From positions 1 to 64,000 of the forward strand of contig CASEDF010000007.1 of the NCBI GenBank assembly GCA_949286705.1: DNA of 64,000 bases. The letters are read 5' to 3'. Origin of the DNA: an uncultured bacterium (GTDB taxonomy: Bacteria > Cyanobacteriota > Vampirovibrionia > Gastranaerophilales > Gastranaerophilaceae). Below the pieces are notes generated by a model. The model was not told where the DNA came from, ran no database searches, and saw only the letters and a program-made list of their open reading frames with translations. How positions within the stretch are numbered: the first letter of the stretch is position 1; the number at the start of each line of letters is the position of its first letter. Both the position numbers and the translations under genes were made by a program. Of the stretch, positions 51,721 through 60,769 are shown one piece after another.

Positions 51721-52635
51721 ATGGGTGAGTTGTATAAAAAATCAGGGGTGAATATAGCAGAAGCAAATTGCCTTTCGAAAAAATTAGGGCTTCTTGGAAC
51801 TGATTTCAGAAATTTCGCAGGGGAAATATCCTATGGTGATCTTAAAATTTTGAATTGCTGCGATGGTATCGGTACAAAAATTATCCCTTTGTATGATCGC
51901 AAATTATTCAAAACAATTGCAATTGATCTTGCGGCTGCTAATTTGAATGATCTTGCAACTAAAAATGCTCGTGCAGTTGCTTTTTCTGATTACATTGCGG
52001 TTAATAAGCTTGATAGTGCGTCGATTGCTCAAATAATATTTGAATTGAAAAATATTCTGGATGTGTGCGATTGTAAGCTGCTCGGCGGAGAAACTTCGGA
52101 AATGCCTGCTTTGTTAAAAGACGGTGCCATTGATATATGCGGTTTTGCTATAGGTGTTGCCGACGGAAAATATTTACCTGCGGAGATTGGGGAAGGCGAC
52201 GTTGTTATAGGTCTTAAATCCAACGGTATTCATGCTAACGGATTTTCGTTAATCCGAAGTTTATATTCAGCCGGAAAGTTGTCCGAAAATGAGTTTTGCG
52301 AATGTTTAAAGCCTTCATTTATTTATTATAATTCTGTAAGAAAATTATGGGAGAATAATCTCATTAAGGCTGCTGCAAATATTACAGGCGGCGGTCTTTT
52401 GACTAATCTTGAACGGGTATTTCCGCTTAATTTGAAACCGCAGTTGAATTTTTCCGTTATTCCAGAACAATATATATTTGAAAAATTATTCAAACTGTGC
52501 GGCGATGAAGTTTATGAAGTGTTTAATTGCGGTGTCGGATTTTGTCTTATAGCTAATCAGGAAAATTATAATGTAATATCTGATATATGTGAAAAATTTG
52601 AACCGTTTATTTTAGGAAAGGTAGTGAAAAAATGA
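51721..52635 (+). CDS. purM: Phosphoribosylformylglycinamidine cyclo-ligase (AIR synthetase)
   Basis: 304 residues. CDGIGTKIIPLYD, DLAAANLNDLATKNARAVAF, LLGGETSEMPALLK, GLKSNGIHANGFSLIR and NITGGGLLTNLERVFP mark the PurM fold. It closes the imidazole ring in purine synthesis. It is about 35 residues shorter than common PurM, mostly at the C-terminus. First gene of purM-purN-purD; overlaps purN by four bases (ATGA). Confidence 0.96.
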   Translation: MGELYKKSGVNIAEANCLSKKLGLLGTDFRNFAGEISYGDLKILNCCDGIGTKIIPLYDRKLFKTIAIDLAAANLNDLATKNARAVAFSDYIAVNKLDSASIAQIIFELKNILDVCDCKLLGGETSEMPALLKDGAIDICGFAIGVADGKYLPAEIGEGDVVIGLKSNGIHANGFSLIRSLYSAGKLSENEFCECLKPSFIYYNSVRKLWENNLIKAAANITGGGLLTNLERVFPLNLKPQLNFSVIPEQYIFEKLFKLCGDEVYEVFNCGVGFCLIANQENYNVISDICEKFEPFILGKVVKK

Positions 52636-53222
52636 CAAAACATATTGCGGTTATGGGATCAGGCGAAGGAACAAATTTTCAGGCTATAGCTGAATATTTT
52701 AAAGACAAGGATGTAAAAATTACGTGTCTTAGCGATAAATTAAATGCAAAAATTCTTGAACGCGCCAAAAATCTTGGTATTGAAAATCACTATCTGCCGT
52801 TTGAAGAAACAGCAGGTTATTTTGGGGCAAATAGTTTTGATTTAATTGTTCTTGCAGGTTATATGCGTATCCTGCCGGATGATGTTTTAGAGTTGGGGCG
52901 TTTTATAAATATTCATCCTTCGCTGTTGCCGGCATTTAAAGGAAAAGATGCAATTCAACGCGCTTTTCTCTCCGGTGTCAAAGTCAGCGGGGTTACTGTC
53001 CACCGGGTTACAGATGAACTCGATGGCGGAAAAATTATTGCTCAGTATCCTGTTTTGATTGATAATTCTATGCATTTTGATGAATTTGAGGCTGAAATTC
53101 ATCAAACCGAGCATATTTTATACCCGATTGTCATTGATAAATTACTCAAAGATGAGGTTTTTGATTTTTCTGATTTATTTGGTAGGTGCGGTAACTGCGG
53201 AGATTGCGGCAAATGTCATTAA
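52632..53222 (+). CDS. purN: GAR transformylase with an extra cysteine-rich C-terminal tail
   Basis: 196 residues. The catalytic core is normal: GSGEGTNFQAI, LAGYMRILPDDVL, NIHPSLLPAFKGKDAIQRAF (Asn and His of the active site) and VHRVTDELDGGKIIAQ (Asp). It formylates GAR using 10-formyl-THF. After the core ends near residue 180 there is a tail FGRCGNCGDCGKCH with four Cys spaced CxxCxxCxxC, not part of the family. The gene overlaps purD by ten bases, so the tail is encoded in the overlap region, but the Cys codons mostly lie before it. Confidence 0.94.
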   Translation: MTKHIAVMGSGEGTNFQAIAEYFKDKDVKITCLSDKLNAKILERAKNLGIENHYLPFEETAGYFGANSFDLIVLAGYMRILPDDVLELGRFINIHPSLLPAFKGKDAIQRAFLSGVKVSGVTVHRVTDELDGGKIIAQYPVLIDNSMHFDEFEAEIHQTEHILYPIVIDKLLKDEVFDFSDLFGRCGNCGDCGKCH

Positions 53223-54292
53223 AAATTTGTGTCTACGGTTCGGGTGCCCGTGAAGAAGCCTTAAAAGATATTATATCAAAATCTCCGCTTTGCAGCGAGG
53301 TTACGTCTTTTCCCGCTGAAAATACCGATTTGATTATTTTCGGACCGGAACAGCCTATTTGTGACGGTCTTGTTGATTATTACAGCTCAAAAGGAATTAA
53401 ATGTATCGGAGTTAACAAAAAATTTTCCGCGCTTGAAAGTTCAAAACTTTTTGCTAAAAAATTTATGGTAAATCACGGTATAAAGTGTGCCAAACTTTTG
53501 CCTGTTGATTCGGATATTTTCCCGCAAGTTGTTAAAGCTGACGGGCTTTGTAAAGGAAAAGGAGTCAAAGTCGTGTATAATCAGCGCGAAAAAGATGAGT
53601 TTACACGTAAAATTTCTCAACCTTATTTCATTGAAGAATTTTTAGACGGAAATGAAATTTCTCTAATGTCATATTTTAACGGCGCAAGGCTTATAAATTT
53701 TTGTCCCGCACGTGATTTCAAACGTTTGACATCTGATATAAAATCTCCTAATACAGGTGGTATGGGTGCATATTGCCCTGTTGATTTAACTGAAATTCAA
53801 CAAGAAAAATTGAAGATTTATTTTAATTCGCTGCAGACGGCATTAATTAGTGAAGGCGCGGATTTTAACGGATTTATATATTCGGGTTTAATATGGGCGA
53901 AAAATGATTGGTATGTGCTTGAATACAATGTAAGGCTGGGAGATCCTGAATGTCAGGCTGTATTAAATTATTTGGAGAATGATTTTCTTTCAATTCTTTT
54001 GAATAATGAAGAACCAAGGTATAAAAAGGGATATTCAGCCTGTTTAACCGTTGCAAGCGAAGGATATCCTGATAATCCGGTAAAAGGAGATGAAATTATT
54101 CTGCCCAAAGATGACAGGGTAAAAGTTTATTTTGCAGGTGTAAAATCAGAAAATGACCGTTTATTTTCAAACGGAGGCAGAGTATTGTCGTTATGCAATG
54201 TTTCCGATAATCCGTTTCCTTTGCTGCGTGCGTTTGCTGAAAAAATTTTTATGAAACATAAAATTTTCCGTGATGATATAAACATTTTTTAA
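53213..54292 (+). CDS. purD: Phosphoribosylamine-glycine ligase (GAR synthetase)
   Basis: About 359 residues against ~420 for most PurD, with shortened loops. ATP-grasp features: CVYGSGAREEAL, FGPEQPICDGLVDY, SSKLFAKKFMVNHGI, VVKADGLCKGKGVKVV, SPNTGGMGAYCPVD and LEYNVRLGDPECQAVL. It joins glycine to phosphoribosylamine. ATG 53213 is preferred; it lies within the end of purN (ATGTCATTAA). Confidence 0.93.
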   Translation: MSLKICVYGSGAREEALKDIISKSPLCSEVTSFPAENTDLIIFGPEQPICDGLVDYYSSKGIKCIGVNKKFSALESSKLFAKKFMVNHGIKCAKLLPVDSDIFPQVVKADGLCKGKGVKVVYNQREKDEFTRKISQPYFIEEFLDGNEISLMSYFNGARLINFCPARDFKRLTSDIKSPNTGGMGAYCPVDLTEIQQEKLKIYFNSLQTALISEGADFNGFIYSGLIWAKNDWYVLEYNVRLGDPECQAVLNYLENDFLSILLNNEEPRYKKGYSACLTVASEGYPDNPVKGDEIILPKDDRVKVYFAGVKSENDRLFSNGGRVLSLCNVSDNPFPLLRAFAEKIFMKHKIFRDDINIF

Positions 54293-54337
54293 TATTTTGT
54301 GTATAATATGGATATATATTTTAGATGAGGATTTTAT

Positions 54338-55573
54338 ATGTCAATTGATGATGCACTGGTTATGATTCTTGCAGGCGGTGAGGGTAAAAGACTTTATCCT
54401 TTAACTAAAGACAGGGCAAAACCTGCTGTGCCGTTCGGAGGACGTTACAGAATTATTGATTTTGTTATCAATAATTTTATTAATTCGGGTTTTTTTAAGA
54501 TAAAAGTATTAACCCAGTATAAGTCCGATTCTTTAAATAAACACATTACTCGAGGCTGGATGCTGTCACCATTTTTAAATCAGTATATAGATCTGGCTCC
54601 GGCGCAGATGAGAACCGGTAACGATTGGTACAGAGGTACTGCGGATGCTATTTATCAAAATATTTTCCACATTGAAGATGAAGACCCGAAATACGTTTGT
54701 ATTTTCGGCGGTGATCATATTTATAAAATGGATGTTTCGCAGATGCTTGATTTCCATAAATCTAAAAATGCGGATTTATCTATTTCTGCAATTCCTATCC
54801 CGATTGAAGAAGCTTCGGAATTCGGGATTATTGAAGTGGACGACGATTGGCGTTTGATTAATTTTGTCGAAAAACCTCAATCCGCGCCTAAATCTATTCC
54901 GGGTAATCCTGATATGTGTCTGGCATCTATGGGCAATTATATCTTTAATAAGGAAATTCTCCTTGATGCTCTTGTCAGAGATGATAAAATTGAAACCTCA
55001 AGCCATGATTTCGGCAAAAATGTTATTCCGATGCTGTTAAATGAAGGTAAAAATATCTATATTTATAATTTCCACGATAATTGTCTTTCAGGTATGTCTG
55101 ATGCGGAAAGAGGTTACTGGCGTGATGTCGGTAGTATAGATGCGTACTGGCAGGCAAATATGGATTTATTGCAGGCAACTCCGGAATTGGATTTGTATTC
55201 TAAAGATTGGCCTATAAGAACGTTTAATTATAATTATCCGCCTGCAAAATTTATCTGGCAGGAAGGAGATAGAGTCGGTATGGCAACAAATTCAATGGTT
55301 TCCGAAGGCTGTATTGTCTCCGGCGGTGTCCTGTCGCATTGTGTATTGTCGCCTAAAGTAAGGATAAACAGTTATTCAATGGTTTGCGACAGTATTTTGA
55401 TGGAAAATGTCGAGGTGGGCAGATATTCTAAAATACGTAAGGCTATTATTGATAAAAACGTCAAAATTCCTCCAAATACCCGTATTGGTTACAACTGGCA
55501 GGAAGATGTTAACCGCGGATTCCATGTTTCTCCGGGCGGGGTCACTGTTGTACCTAAGGGTGCTATTTTATAA
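54338..55573 (+). CDS. glgC: Glucose-1-phosphate adenylyltransferase (glycogen synthesis)
   Basis: 411 residues. LAGGEGKRLYPLTKDRAKPAVPFGG, WYRGTADAIYQN, FGGDHIYKMD, IIEVDDDWRLINFVEKP and YWRDVGSIDAYWQANMDLL are GlgC hallmarks; a left-handed beta-helix follows (SEGCIVSGGVLSHCVLSPKV). It makes ADP-glucose for glycogen. GAGG lies eight bases before the ATG, and TATAAT at 54302-54307 is a likely -10. No glgA is next to it. Confidence 0.96.
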   Translation: MSIDDALVMILAGGEGKRLYPLTKDRAKPAVPFGGRYRIIDFVINNFINSGFFKIKVLTQYKSDSLNKHITRGWMLSPFLNQYIDLAPAQMRTGNDWYRGTADAIYQNIFHIEDEDPKYVCIFGGDHIYKMDVSQMLDFHKSKNADLSISAIPIPIEEASEFGIIEVDDDWRLINFVEKPQSAPKSIPGNPDMCLASMGNYIFNKEILLDALVRDDKIETSSHDFGKNVIPMLLNEGKNIYIYNFHDNCLSGMSDAERGYWRDVGSIDAYWQANMDLLQATPELDLYSKDWPIRTFNYNYPPAKFIWQEGDRVGMATNSMVSEGCIVSGGVLSHCVLSPKVRINSYSMVCDSILMENVEVGRYSKIRKAIIDKNVKIPPNTRIGYNWQEDVNRGFHVSPGGVTVVPKGAIL

Positions 55574-55686
55574 TTTGTTTTATGTGCTATAGTATTTATT
55601 GGTCATAAGTTCTTAATATTTGTTAATAAATAAGAATTTTAGGGCAATTCTATACATTTACTATCTTTACATGCTTGGGTAGGAAT

Positions 55687-56283
55687 ATGGCATCAATAAG
55701 TTCAATACGTAATTTTTCATTTTCTCGTGCTTACGACAAGTTTAGCCGTCGCGTATCAAGAGCGGCTTTGAATATGGTCGGCAGCAGTGAAAATTTGCCT
55801 ACGGTTTCCAACCCTAAAACTTTGAATGCCGTTGATTGGATAGGGAAAAAGCTTTCATCTGCAGAAAATCGTTTAATACTCGGGGCTTCCGCCCTTTTGT
55901 CCCAGCCGTTTATTGATGCCTCCAATAAAGAAGTTGATGCTGAAACCCGCCGTTATTCCATTTGCCGGACAATTGCAAAAATTATTGCAGGTACCGTAAC
56001 AGGTTATTCTATCCGTAAGCTTTGTATTAAATCTATTGATGCTTTTACCAAATCTGTTAATGAAATTAAACCTGATATGAAGTTTAAAAATTTGCGAACG
56101 CTGTTAACTCCGACTTTGAAATATACTGCGGATGAATTGGCTCAGTATAAAAATACTCTCGGAACTATATTGGCGCTCGGCGTTATGGTATTCACAAACT
56201 TTTTGATTGATGCTCCTTTGACAAAAGGTTTGACAAATGCATTTACAAAACTTGGAGGAATAAAAAATGATGAATCCAAGTAA
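55687..56283 (+). CDS. Membrane-associated protein of unknown function (first of pair)
   Basis: About 198 residues, not recognised. The basic N-terminus (ASISSIRNFSFSRAYDKFSRR) is followed by hydrophobic segments near 75-92 (LILGASALLSQPFI), 107-122 (IIAGTVTGYSIRKL) and 160-180 (ILALGVMVFTNFLIDAPLT). ATG 55687 and a TTG at 55675 are both possible. It overlaps the next gene by 17 bases, and the segment style resembles the F-x-G membrane proteins at 39-42 kb. Confidence 0.65.
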   Translation: MASISSIRNFSFSRAYDKFSRRVSRAALNMVGSSENLPTVSNPKTLNAVDWIGKKLSSAENRLILGASALLSQPFIDASNKEVDAETRRYSICRTIAKIIAGTVTGYSIRKLCIKSIDAFTKSVNEIKPDMKFKNLRTLLTPTLKYTADELAQYKNTLGTILALGVMVFTNFLIDAPLTKGLTNAFTKLGGIKNDESK

Positions 56284-56929
56284 ACTGTTTGCAAATTTCA
56301 AAAATACAATTTTGACTAAATATGGTCCGAACCCCGCTAAAATGCTTATTTATACAGGTGTACTCGGCTGGTTCTTGTCATCTGCAGCTCAAGTCGTTGC
56401 AATTGCCGTGAACGATAAAATTCCAAAAGAGCAGAAAATGTTTTTGATTCCTCAGGAAATAGGCGACGGTGCAATTAATGTTGTGTCTTTTTTCCTCGTT
56501 ACTTCTGTTATTAAAAATTTTGCTTCAAGACTTGTTTCGTCCGGCAGGCTTGCAAGTCCTAAAATAAGAGAATTTTTAACCGAATCAGGAATAAATATAA
56601 AAACAAAAAAAGGCTGGAAAGTTCTTCCTGATTTTGATTTTTCTAAATTTAACATAGAAAATTTGACGAATTTTTATAAGATAAAAGATGATTATAAAAG
56701 CTTTAAAAATGGTGTTGATGTCATTGGAATGACGGCAGGTTCCATTCTCTCATGCAATATAATTACTCCTGTATTACGTAATAAATATGCTGCCCAAAGA
56801 CAAAAGAAAACTCTTGCGGAAATGAACAGAATTCCAAGCAACAAAGTTAATTATCCGAGAGGAATTTCCATGGATACTTATCAAAAATACGCTGCAATGA
56901 AGTATTCAAATCCCTCTTTAAAAATATAG
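56267..56929 (+). CDS. Membrane-associated protein of unknown function (second of pair)
   Basis: 220 residues, not recognised. Two to three hydrophobic segments near 28-50 (MLIYTGVLGWFLSSAAQVVAIAV), 68-85 (GAINVVSFFLVTSVI) and 155-172 (VIGMTAGSILSCNIITPVL), with charged soluble parts between. GGAGG lies eight bases before ATG 56267. Its last 12 bases overlap the anti-sigma gene on the other strand. Confidence 0.65.
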   Translation: MMNPSKLFANFKNTILTKYGPNPAKMLIYTGVLGWFLSSAAQVVAIAVNDKIPKEQKMFLIPQEIGDGAINVVSFFLVTSVIKNFASRLVSSGRLASPKIREFLTESGINIKTKKGWKVLPDFDFSKFNIENLTNFYKIKDDYKSFKNGVDVIGMTAGSILSCNIITPVLRNKYAAQRQKKTLAEMNRIPSNKVNYPRGISMDTYQKYAAMKYSNPSLKI

Positions 56930-57454
56930 AGTGGCAAGAAATCCGAAAATTATAAGGCTTACTAATGCTGTAAATGCGCCTATTAGTTTGTAGAATGGAT
57001 CCATTTGTATTTTTTCCGGATTTTTGTTTAATTTATTTATTATAAGTTTTGAATAGTCATTTTTCCATTCAGTGCGCGTTTTTTCAAATGAACTGTGCAA
57101 TAATTTTTTGAAGGTATACATATCCTCTAAATCTTTTCTCGCAAGAGGATTGGTTATCGCTATTTTTTTAATTCTCACACTTTCATTTTCGGTAAGTTCA
57201 TTATCTATATATGCCGATAAATTATTTTTAAAATCCTCATATTGTTTTGTGTGATATGAATCAGTTTGGTCGTTATAATTTGTAAGCGACATTATATGAT
57301 TTGCAATTTTTTGGGATTGCATATAAACTTCCCTGCATCCCGGACAATGCCTGAGATGTTCATCTACATACTCTTTTAATCTGGAATTCAGTTTGTCTTC
57401 AACATAAAAACTCATAAGTGCTATTACCTGATTACACGTTAACTCATTTGTCAT
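56918..57454 (-). CDS. Anti-sigma factor with zinc-finger (ZAS) domain and C-terminal membrane anchor
   Basis: 178 residues. The N-terminus holds the zf-HC2 pattern, with Cys7 and then HLRHCPGC (H-x3-C-x2-C). A helical middle domain (~75-150) follows, and a single membrane helix near 155-176 (IGAFTALVSLIIFGFLATLY). It would bind and hold the ECF sigma factor encoded 11 bases upstream, releasing it on an unknown signal. Confidence 0.88.
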   Translation of the reverse strand: MTNELTCNQVIALMSFYVEDKLNSRLKEYVDEHLRHCPGCREVYMQSQKIANHIMSLTNYNDQTDSYHTKQYEDFKNNLSAYIDNELTENESVRIKKIAITNPLARKDLEDMYTFKKLLHSSFEKTRTEWKNDYSKLIINKLNKNPEKIQMDPFYKLIGAFTALVSLIIFGFLATLYF

Positions 57455-57465
57455 GTTTTTTCTCC

Positions 57466-58044
57466 TTATATATATGATTTAAGACCATTTTGAAGCTTGC
57501 CTCTTGCACGTGCTATTCTTGATTTAACTGTTCCCACGCTGGAATTGGTGATTTCGGCAATTTCTTCATAGCTGAGTCCTTGCAGTTCTCTTAAAATTAT
57601 TGCGATGCGAAATTGTTCAGGCAGATCCCGTATTGCGTCTTTTATCATTTCTTCAAGTTCTGTTGAAAGACATTTTTCGTGTGGTTTGCACTTTTTATCC
57701 GGAAGCTGGGTTTTGATGGAATTTTCGCCTTCATCTTCATCAATGGATATCAGGTCAGGTCTGCGTTGTTTTTTTCTCAGTTCGTCGTAAAATAGGTTTG
57801 ATATAATTTGATTGAGCCAGCTTTTAAAATTCTTCGGGTTTTTCAGACTATGAATATTTTTTGCGACTTTTAAAAGGGCGTCCTGAGTCATATCAGCAAC
57901 ATTTTCGCGTTTTTTGCTCAGATATGAAAATGCCGCAAACACATTTTTTTGTTCGCGTCGTATAAGTTCTTCAAGCGCTTTTAAATCATCTTTCTGGGAT
58001 AAAACAACCAGCTCTTCAAGCGGCATTTTCTTGTAGTTAGGCAT
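57466..58044 (-). CDS. ECF-type RNA polymerase sigma factor
   Basis: 192 residues. Region 2 has NVFAAFSYLSKKRENVADMTQDALLKVAKNI and NFKSWLNQIISNLFYDELRKKQRR. After an acidic linker with two Cys (KKCKPHEKCLS), region 4 has LPEQFRIAIILRELQGLSYEEIAEI, ending with a GTVKSRIARARGKL helix-turn-helix. It should direct RNA polymerase to a specific promoter set. The Shine-Dalgarno can be paired in a hairpin at 58053-58071. Confidence 0.93.
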   Translation of the reverse strand: MPNYKKMPLEELVVLSQKDDLKALEELIRREQKNVFAAFSYLSKKRENVADMTQDALLKVAKNIHSLKNPKNFKSWLNQIISNLFYDELRKKQRRPDLISIDEDEGENSIKTQLPDKKCKPHEKCLSTELEEMIKDAIRDLPEQFRIAIILRELQGLSYEEIAEITNSSVGTVKSRIARARGKLQNGLKSYI

Positions 58045-58052
58045 AAAATTCT

Positions 58053-58071
58053 CCTTACTTTTATGGTAAGG
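58053..58071 (-). promoter_or_regulatory. Hairpin that can hide the ribosome site of the ECF sigma gene
   Basis: On the mRNA CCTTAC-CATAAAA-GTAAGG is a six-base stem whose 3' arm contains most of the TAAGGAG ribosome site, nine bases before the ATG. Melting or binding could control translation. Confidence 0.35.
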
Positions 58072-58141
58072 AAAATTGTGCTGAAATTACTCATTCATTG
58101 TAATATAGTAGACCGGTTATATTTTCTTAATTAAAATTATA

Positions 58142-59383
58142 CTATTTGTCCGCAATATAGCCTCTTATGGCGCTGTATGCCGCAACATAAGGCGATGAAA
58201 GATATATATACCCTTTTGTGTTGCCCATTCTGCCCTGAAAATTTCTGTTTTGAGTGGAAAGGCAAACTTCATCATCTGCTAAAATTCCGGCATGAACCCC
58301 TACGCATGGACCGCATCCGGGAGGTAAAATTGTTGCGCCTGCCTCCATAAATATTTTTATTAATCCTTCGTCAAGCGATTTGAGATAAATATCTTTTGAC
58401 GCGGGACAAATCAAAAGCCGAACACCTTCTTTTACTTTATTCCCCTTTAAAATGCCCGCGGCAACCCGCATATCTTCCAGACGTCCGTTTGTGCAGGTTC
58501 CGATATAAACCTGATCAACCTTAACTTCGCCTAATTCGTCCACTGTTTTTGTGTTATCCACGGTATGCGGACACGAAACTGTATGCTTTATATCTTCTGC
58601 ATTGATTTCTATAATCCTTTCATAAACCGCATCATCGTCGGGTTTTACTGATCTGAATTTATCTTCTCTGCCGTGTTCTTTCAAGTAAGCTTTGGTTTTT
58701 TCATCTGCAATAAAAAGTCCGGCTTTAGCTCCGGCTTCAACTGCCATATTGGCAAGTGTAAAGCGTTCTGACATCTCCATATTATCAATTGTTTCACCGC
58801 AAAATTCAAGTGCTTTATAAGTGGCGCCGTCAGCACCAATCATTCCTATCAAATGCAGCATGAGATCTTTTGAAGAAATGCCTTCATTGAATTTGCCGTT
58901 TACAATGATTTTAAATGTCTGCGGAACTTTAAGCCATGTTTTGCCGAGCGCCATAGCAACCGCAATATCGGTTGACCCCATGCCGGTTGCAAATGCACCA
59001 AGTGCGCCTGACGTACAGGTATGTGAATCTGCCCCCACAAGAATTTCGCAAGGGTTAACGTAGCTTTCGATTAACCTCTGGTGGCAGACTCCTGTGCCGA
59101 CTTCCGACAGCACTGCCCCGTAATCACGGGAAAAATCTCTGAGGGTCGTATGCATATTTGAAAGTTCTTTTTTCGGGCTGGGGGACGCGTGATCAATAAA
59201 AAGAATTGTGCGTTCCGGATTAAATAATTTATCTTTACCGAGTTTTTTAAATTCCTGAACTGTCAAAGGTCCTGTACCGTCTTGAACGGCGCATACATCA
59301 ACTTTTGCAATAACTAATTCTCCTGCTTTGACATTTTTGCCTGCATGTTCCGATATAATTTTTTCTGCCAGAGTTTGTCCCAT
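58142..59383 (-). CDS. Aconitase / isopropylmalate dehydratase-type large subunit (LeuC-like)
   Basis: 413 residues, the short (archaeal/LeuC type 2) form of the hydro-lyase large subunit. GADSHTCTSGALGAFATGMGS near residue 118, YIGTCTNGRLEDM near 290 and LPPGCGPCVGVHAG near 350 supply the three Cys of the 4Fe-4S cluster. No LeuD-like small subunit is adjacent. Together with the LeuA-like gene four bases upstream it may isomerise isopropylmalate, citrate or homocitrate; the exact substrate is not decidable by eye. Confidence 0.9.
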   Translation of the reverse strand: MGQTLAEKIISEHAGKNVKAGELVIAKVDVCAVQDGTGPLTVQEFKKLGKDKLFNPERTILFIDHASPSPKKELSNMHTTLRDFSRDYGAVLSEVGTGVCHQRLIESYVNPCEILVGADSHTCTSGALGAFATGMGSTDIAVAMALGKTWLKVPQTFKIIVNGKFNEGISSKDLMLHLIGMIGADGATYKALEFCGETIDNMEMSERFTLANMAVEAGAKAGLFIADEKTKAYLKEHGREDKFRSVKPDDDAVYERIIEINAEDIKHTVSCPHTVDNTKTVDELGEVKVDQVYIGTCTNGRLEDMRVAAGILKGNKVKEGVRLLICPASKDIYLKSLDEGLIKIFMEAGATILPPGCGPCVGVHAGILADDEVCLSTQNRNFQGRMGNTKGYIYLSSPYVAAYSAIRGYIADK

Positions 59384-59387
59384 TATT

Positions 59388-60686
59388 CTAAATCCTTATA
59401 TTTGCTGATATTTGTGATTCTACACGTTCTTTTATTGCGCCGATCGGTTCATAATAAGGTGAAACCGTCATAATTTGAGCTGCAATATCAGGATAGTAAT
59501 AAATAAATTTCAATTCATCCGTTGTCAAAGGCTGCTGCGTGTGTACATTTGCGTAGCGGACAAGTTCAAGAATATTACGTGCTTCGTGTTCATCTTTAAA
59601 TTCAATTTCAAGGTTGTTATAGACATTTCGGAATCCTTTAATTCCTCCGTATTCGCCCGTGGTAATCATTCTGCCGGTTTCAATTATTTCAGGTTCGCCG
59701 CGTCCGAGTTCCTCAAAATCGTAAAGTTCGTAATTTCTGCGGTCTTTAAGAGCTCCGTCTGCGTGAATCCCTGATTCATGTGCAAAAGCATTGTCGCCGA
59801 CTGCGGGCTGATTTTTAGGAATAGGCACTCCAAACGCGTATGCCGTGTATTTTGCAAGGTGCCATGCCTTACTTAAATCTATGTTTTCGTCAATTTTGTA
59901 TTTATCTTTAAATCCTGCTGATTTTAAAATCGCCAAAAGGCAGGATACTAAATCCGCATTTCCCGCGCGTTCGCCCATACCGTTAATTGCCGTATTTATA
60001 TATGCATCAACTCCCGCATCAATTGCGGCTTTAGCTCCCATAACGGAGCAGCCGACAGCCATCCCTAAATCATTATGAAAGTGGAGTTCAACCGGCATTT
60101 CGGTTTGTTTTGCTATTTCATAAATCCTGTTGTACGTTGTCTGCGGATCTTCATACCCCAGAGTATCGCAGTATCTGAATCTGTTGGCTCCGCATTTTTT
60201 TGCTTCTTTTGCATAGCGGATTAAAAAGTGGATGTCGCTTCTTGACGCGTCTTCGGCATTTACTCCGATTATTTTTGCGCCGTGAGATACCGCGCATTCG
60301 ACAGCTTCGCAGGTCATTTTTAAAATATCTTCAAGTGTCTTTTTGCCTTGATATTTGCCCAGGGTCATCTGCTCGGAAGTGGATTGAGAAAGGTTTACAT
60401 ATTTAAGCTTAGGTACATTTTTAAATGAATCGTCAACATCGCTTGCAACAGCTCTCATCCAGCCTGAAAGCTTTGTATTCTTTATAGCTCCGCGTTCGAC
60501 AAGTTCAAGATTGCCGTTAAGGTAGTTTATTTCGTGCTTTGTGGTCGGAAAACCGAATTCTGACTGGGTAATCCCCATATCATCGAGCATTATGTTTATT
60601 ATTGTTTTTTGCAGTTTCGCCAACCCCAAACGTGAAGTTTGTACGCCGTCTCTGTTTGTTACATCTACAAAATATATTTTTCTCAT
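59388..60686 (-). CDS. Isopropylmalate/homocitrate/Re-citrate synthase family enzyme (LeuA-like)
   Basis: 432 residues, DRE-TIM barrel. The start motif is DVTNRDGVQT in place of the common LRDGxQ; VELHFHNDLGMAVG holds the metal His pair, NTAINGMGERAGNADL is the family signature, and AFAHESGIHADG lies in the lid. There is no regulatory LeuA dimer domain at the C-terminus, so it is closer to homocitrate or Re-citrate synthases than to feedback-regulated LeuA. ATG 60686 has GAGGG seven bases upstream; an in-frame ATG at 60713 does not. A TATAAT -10 lies upstream on this strand. Confidence 0.88.
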   Translation of the reverse strand: MRKIYFVDVTNRDGVQTSRLGLAKLQKTIINIMLDDMGITQSEFGFPTTKHEINYLNGNLELVERGAIKNTKLSGWMRAVASDVDDSFKNVPKLKYVNLSQSTSEQMTLGKYQGKKTLEDILKMTCEAVECAVSHGAKIIGVNAEDASRSDIHFLIRYAKEAKKCGANRFRYCDTLGYEDPQTTYNRIYEIAKQTEMPVELHFHNDLGMAVGCSVMGAKAAIDAGVDAYINTAINGMGERAGNADLVSCLLAILKSAGFKDKYKIDENIDLSKAWHLAKYTAYAFGVPIPKNQPAVGDNAFAHESGIHADGALKDRRNYELYDFEELGRGEPEIIETGRMITTGEYGGIKGFRNVYNNLEIEFKDEHEARNILELVRYANVHTQQPLTTDELKFIYYYPDIAAQIMTVSPYYEPIGAIKERVESQISANIRI

Positions 60687-60755
60687 AGGCAAGCCCTCTT
60701 TTGTATTATACACGAAATATTAATAACTTGCATTTTTCAGGAAAGTTATTTACAA

Positions 60756-60764
60756 TGTTATTAT
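60756..60764 (+). promoter_or_regulatory. Extended -10 promoter of the TPR gene
   Basis: TGT-TATTAT with the hexamer at 60759-60764; ATG at 60770 only five bases later and no ribosome site, so probably leaderless. Divergent from the LeuA-like gene. Confidence 0.5.
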
Positions 60765-60769
60765 ACACT

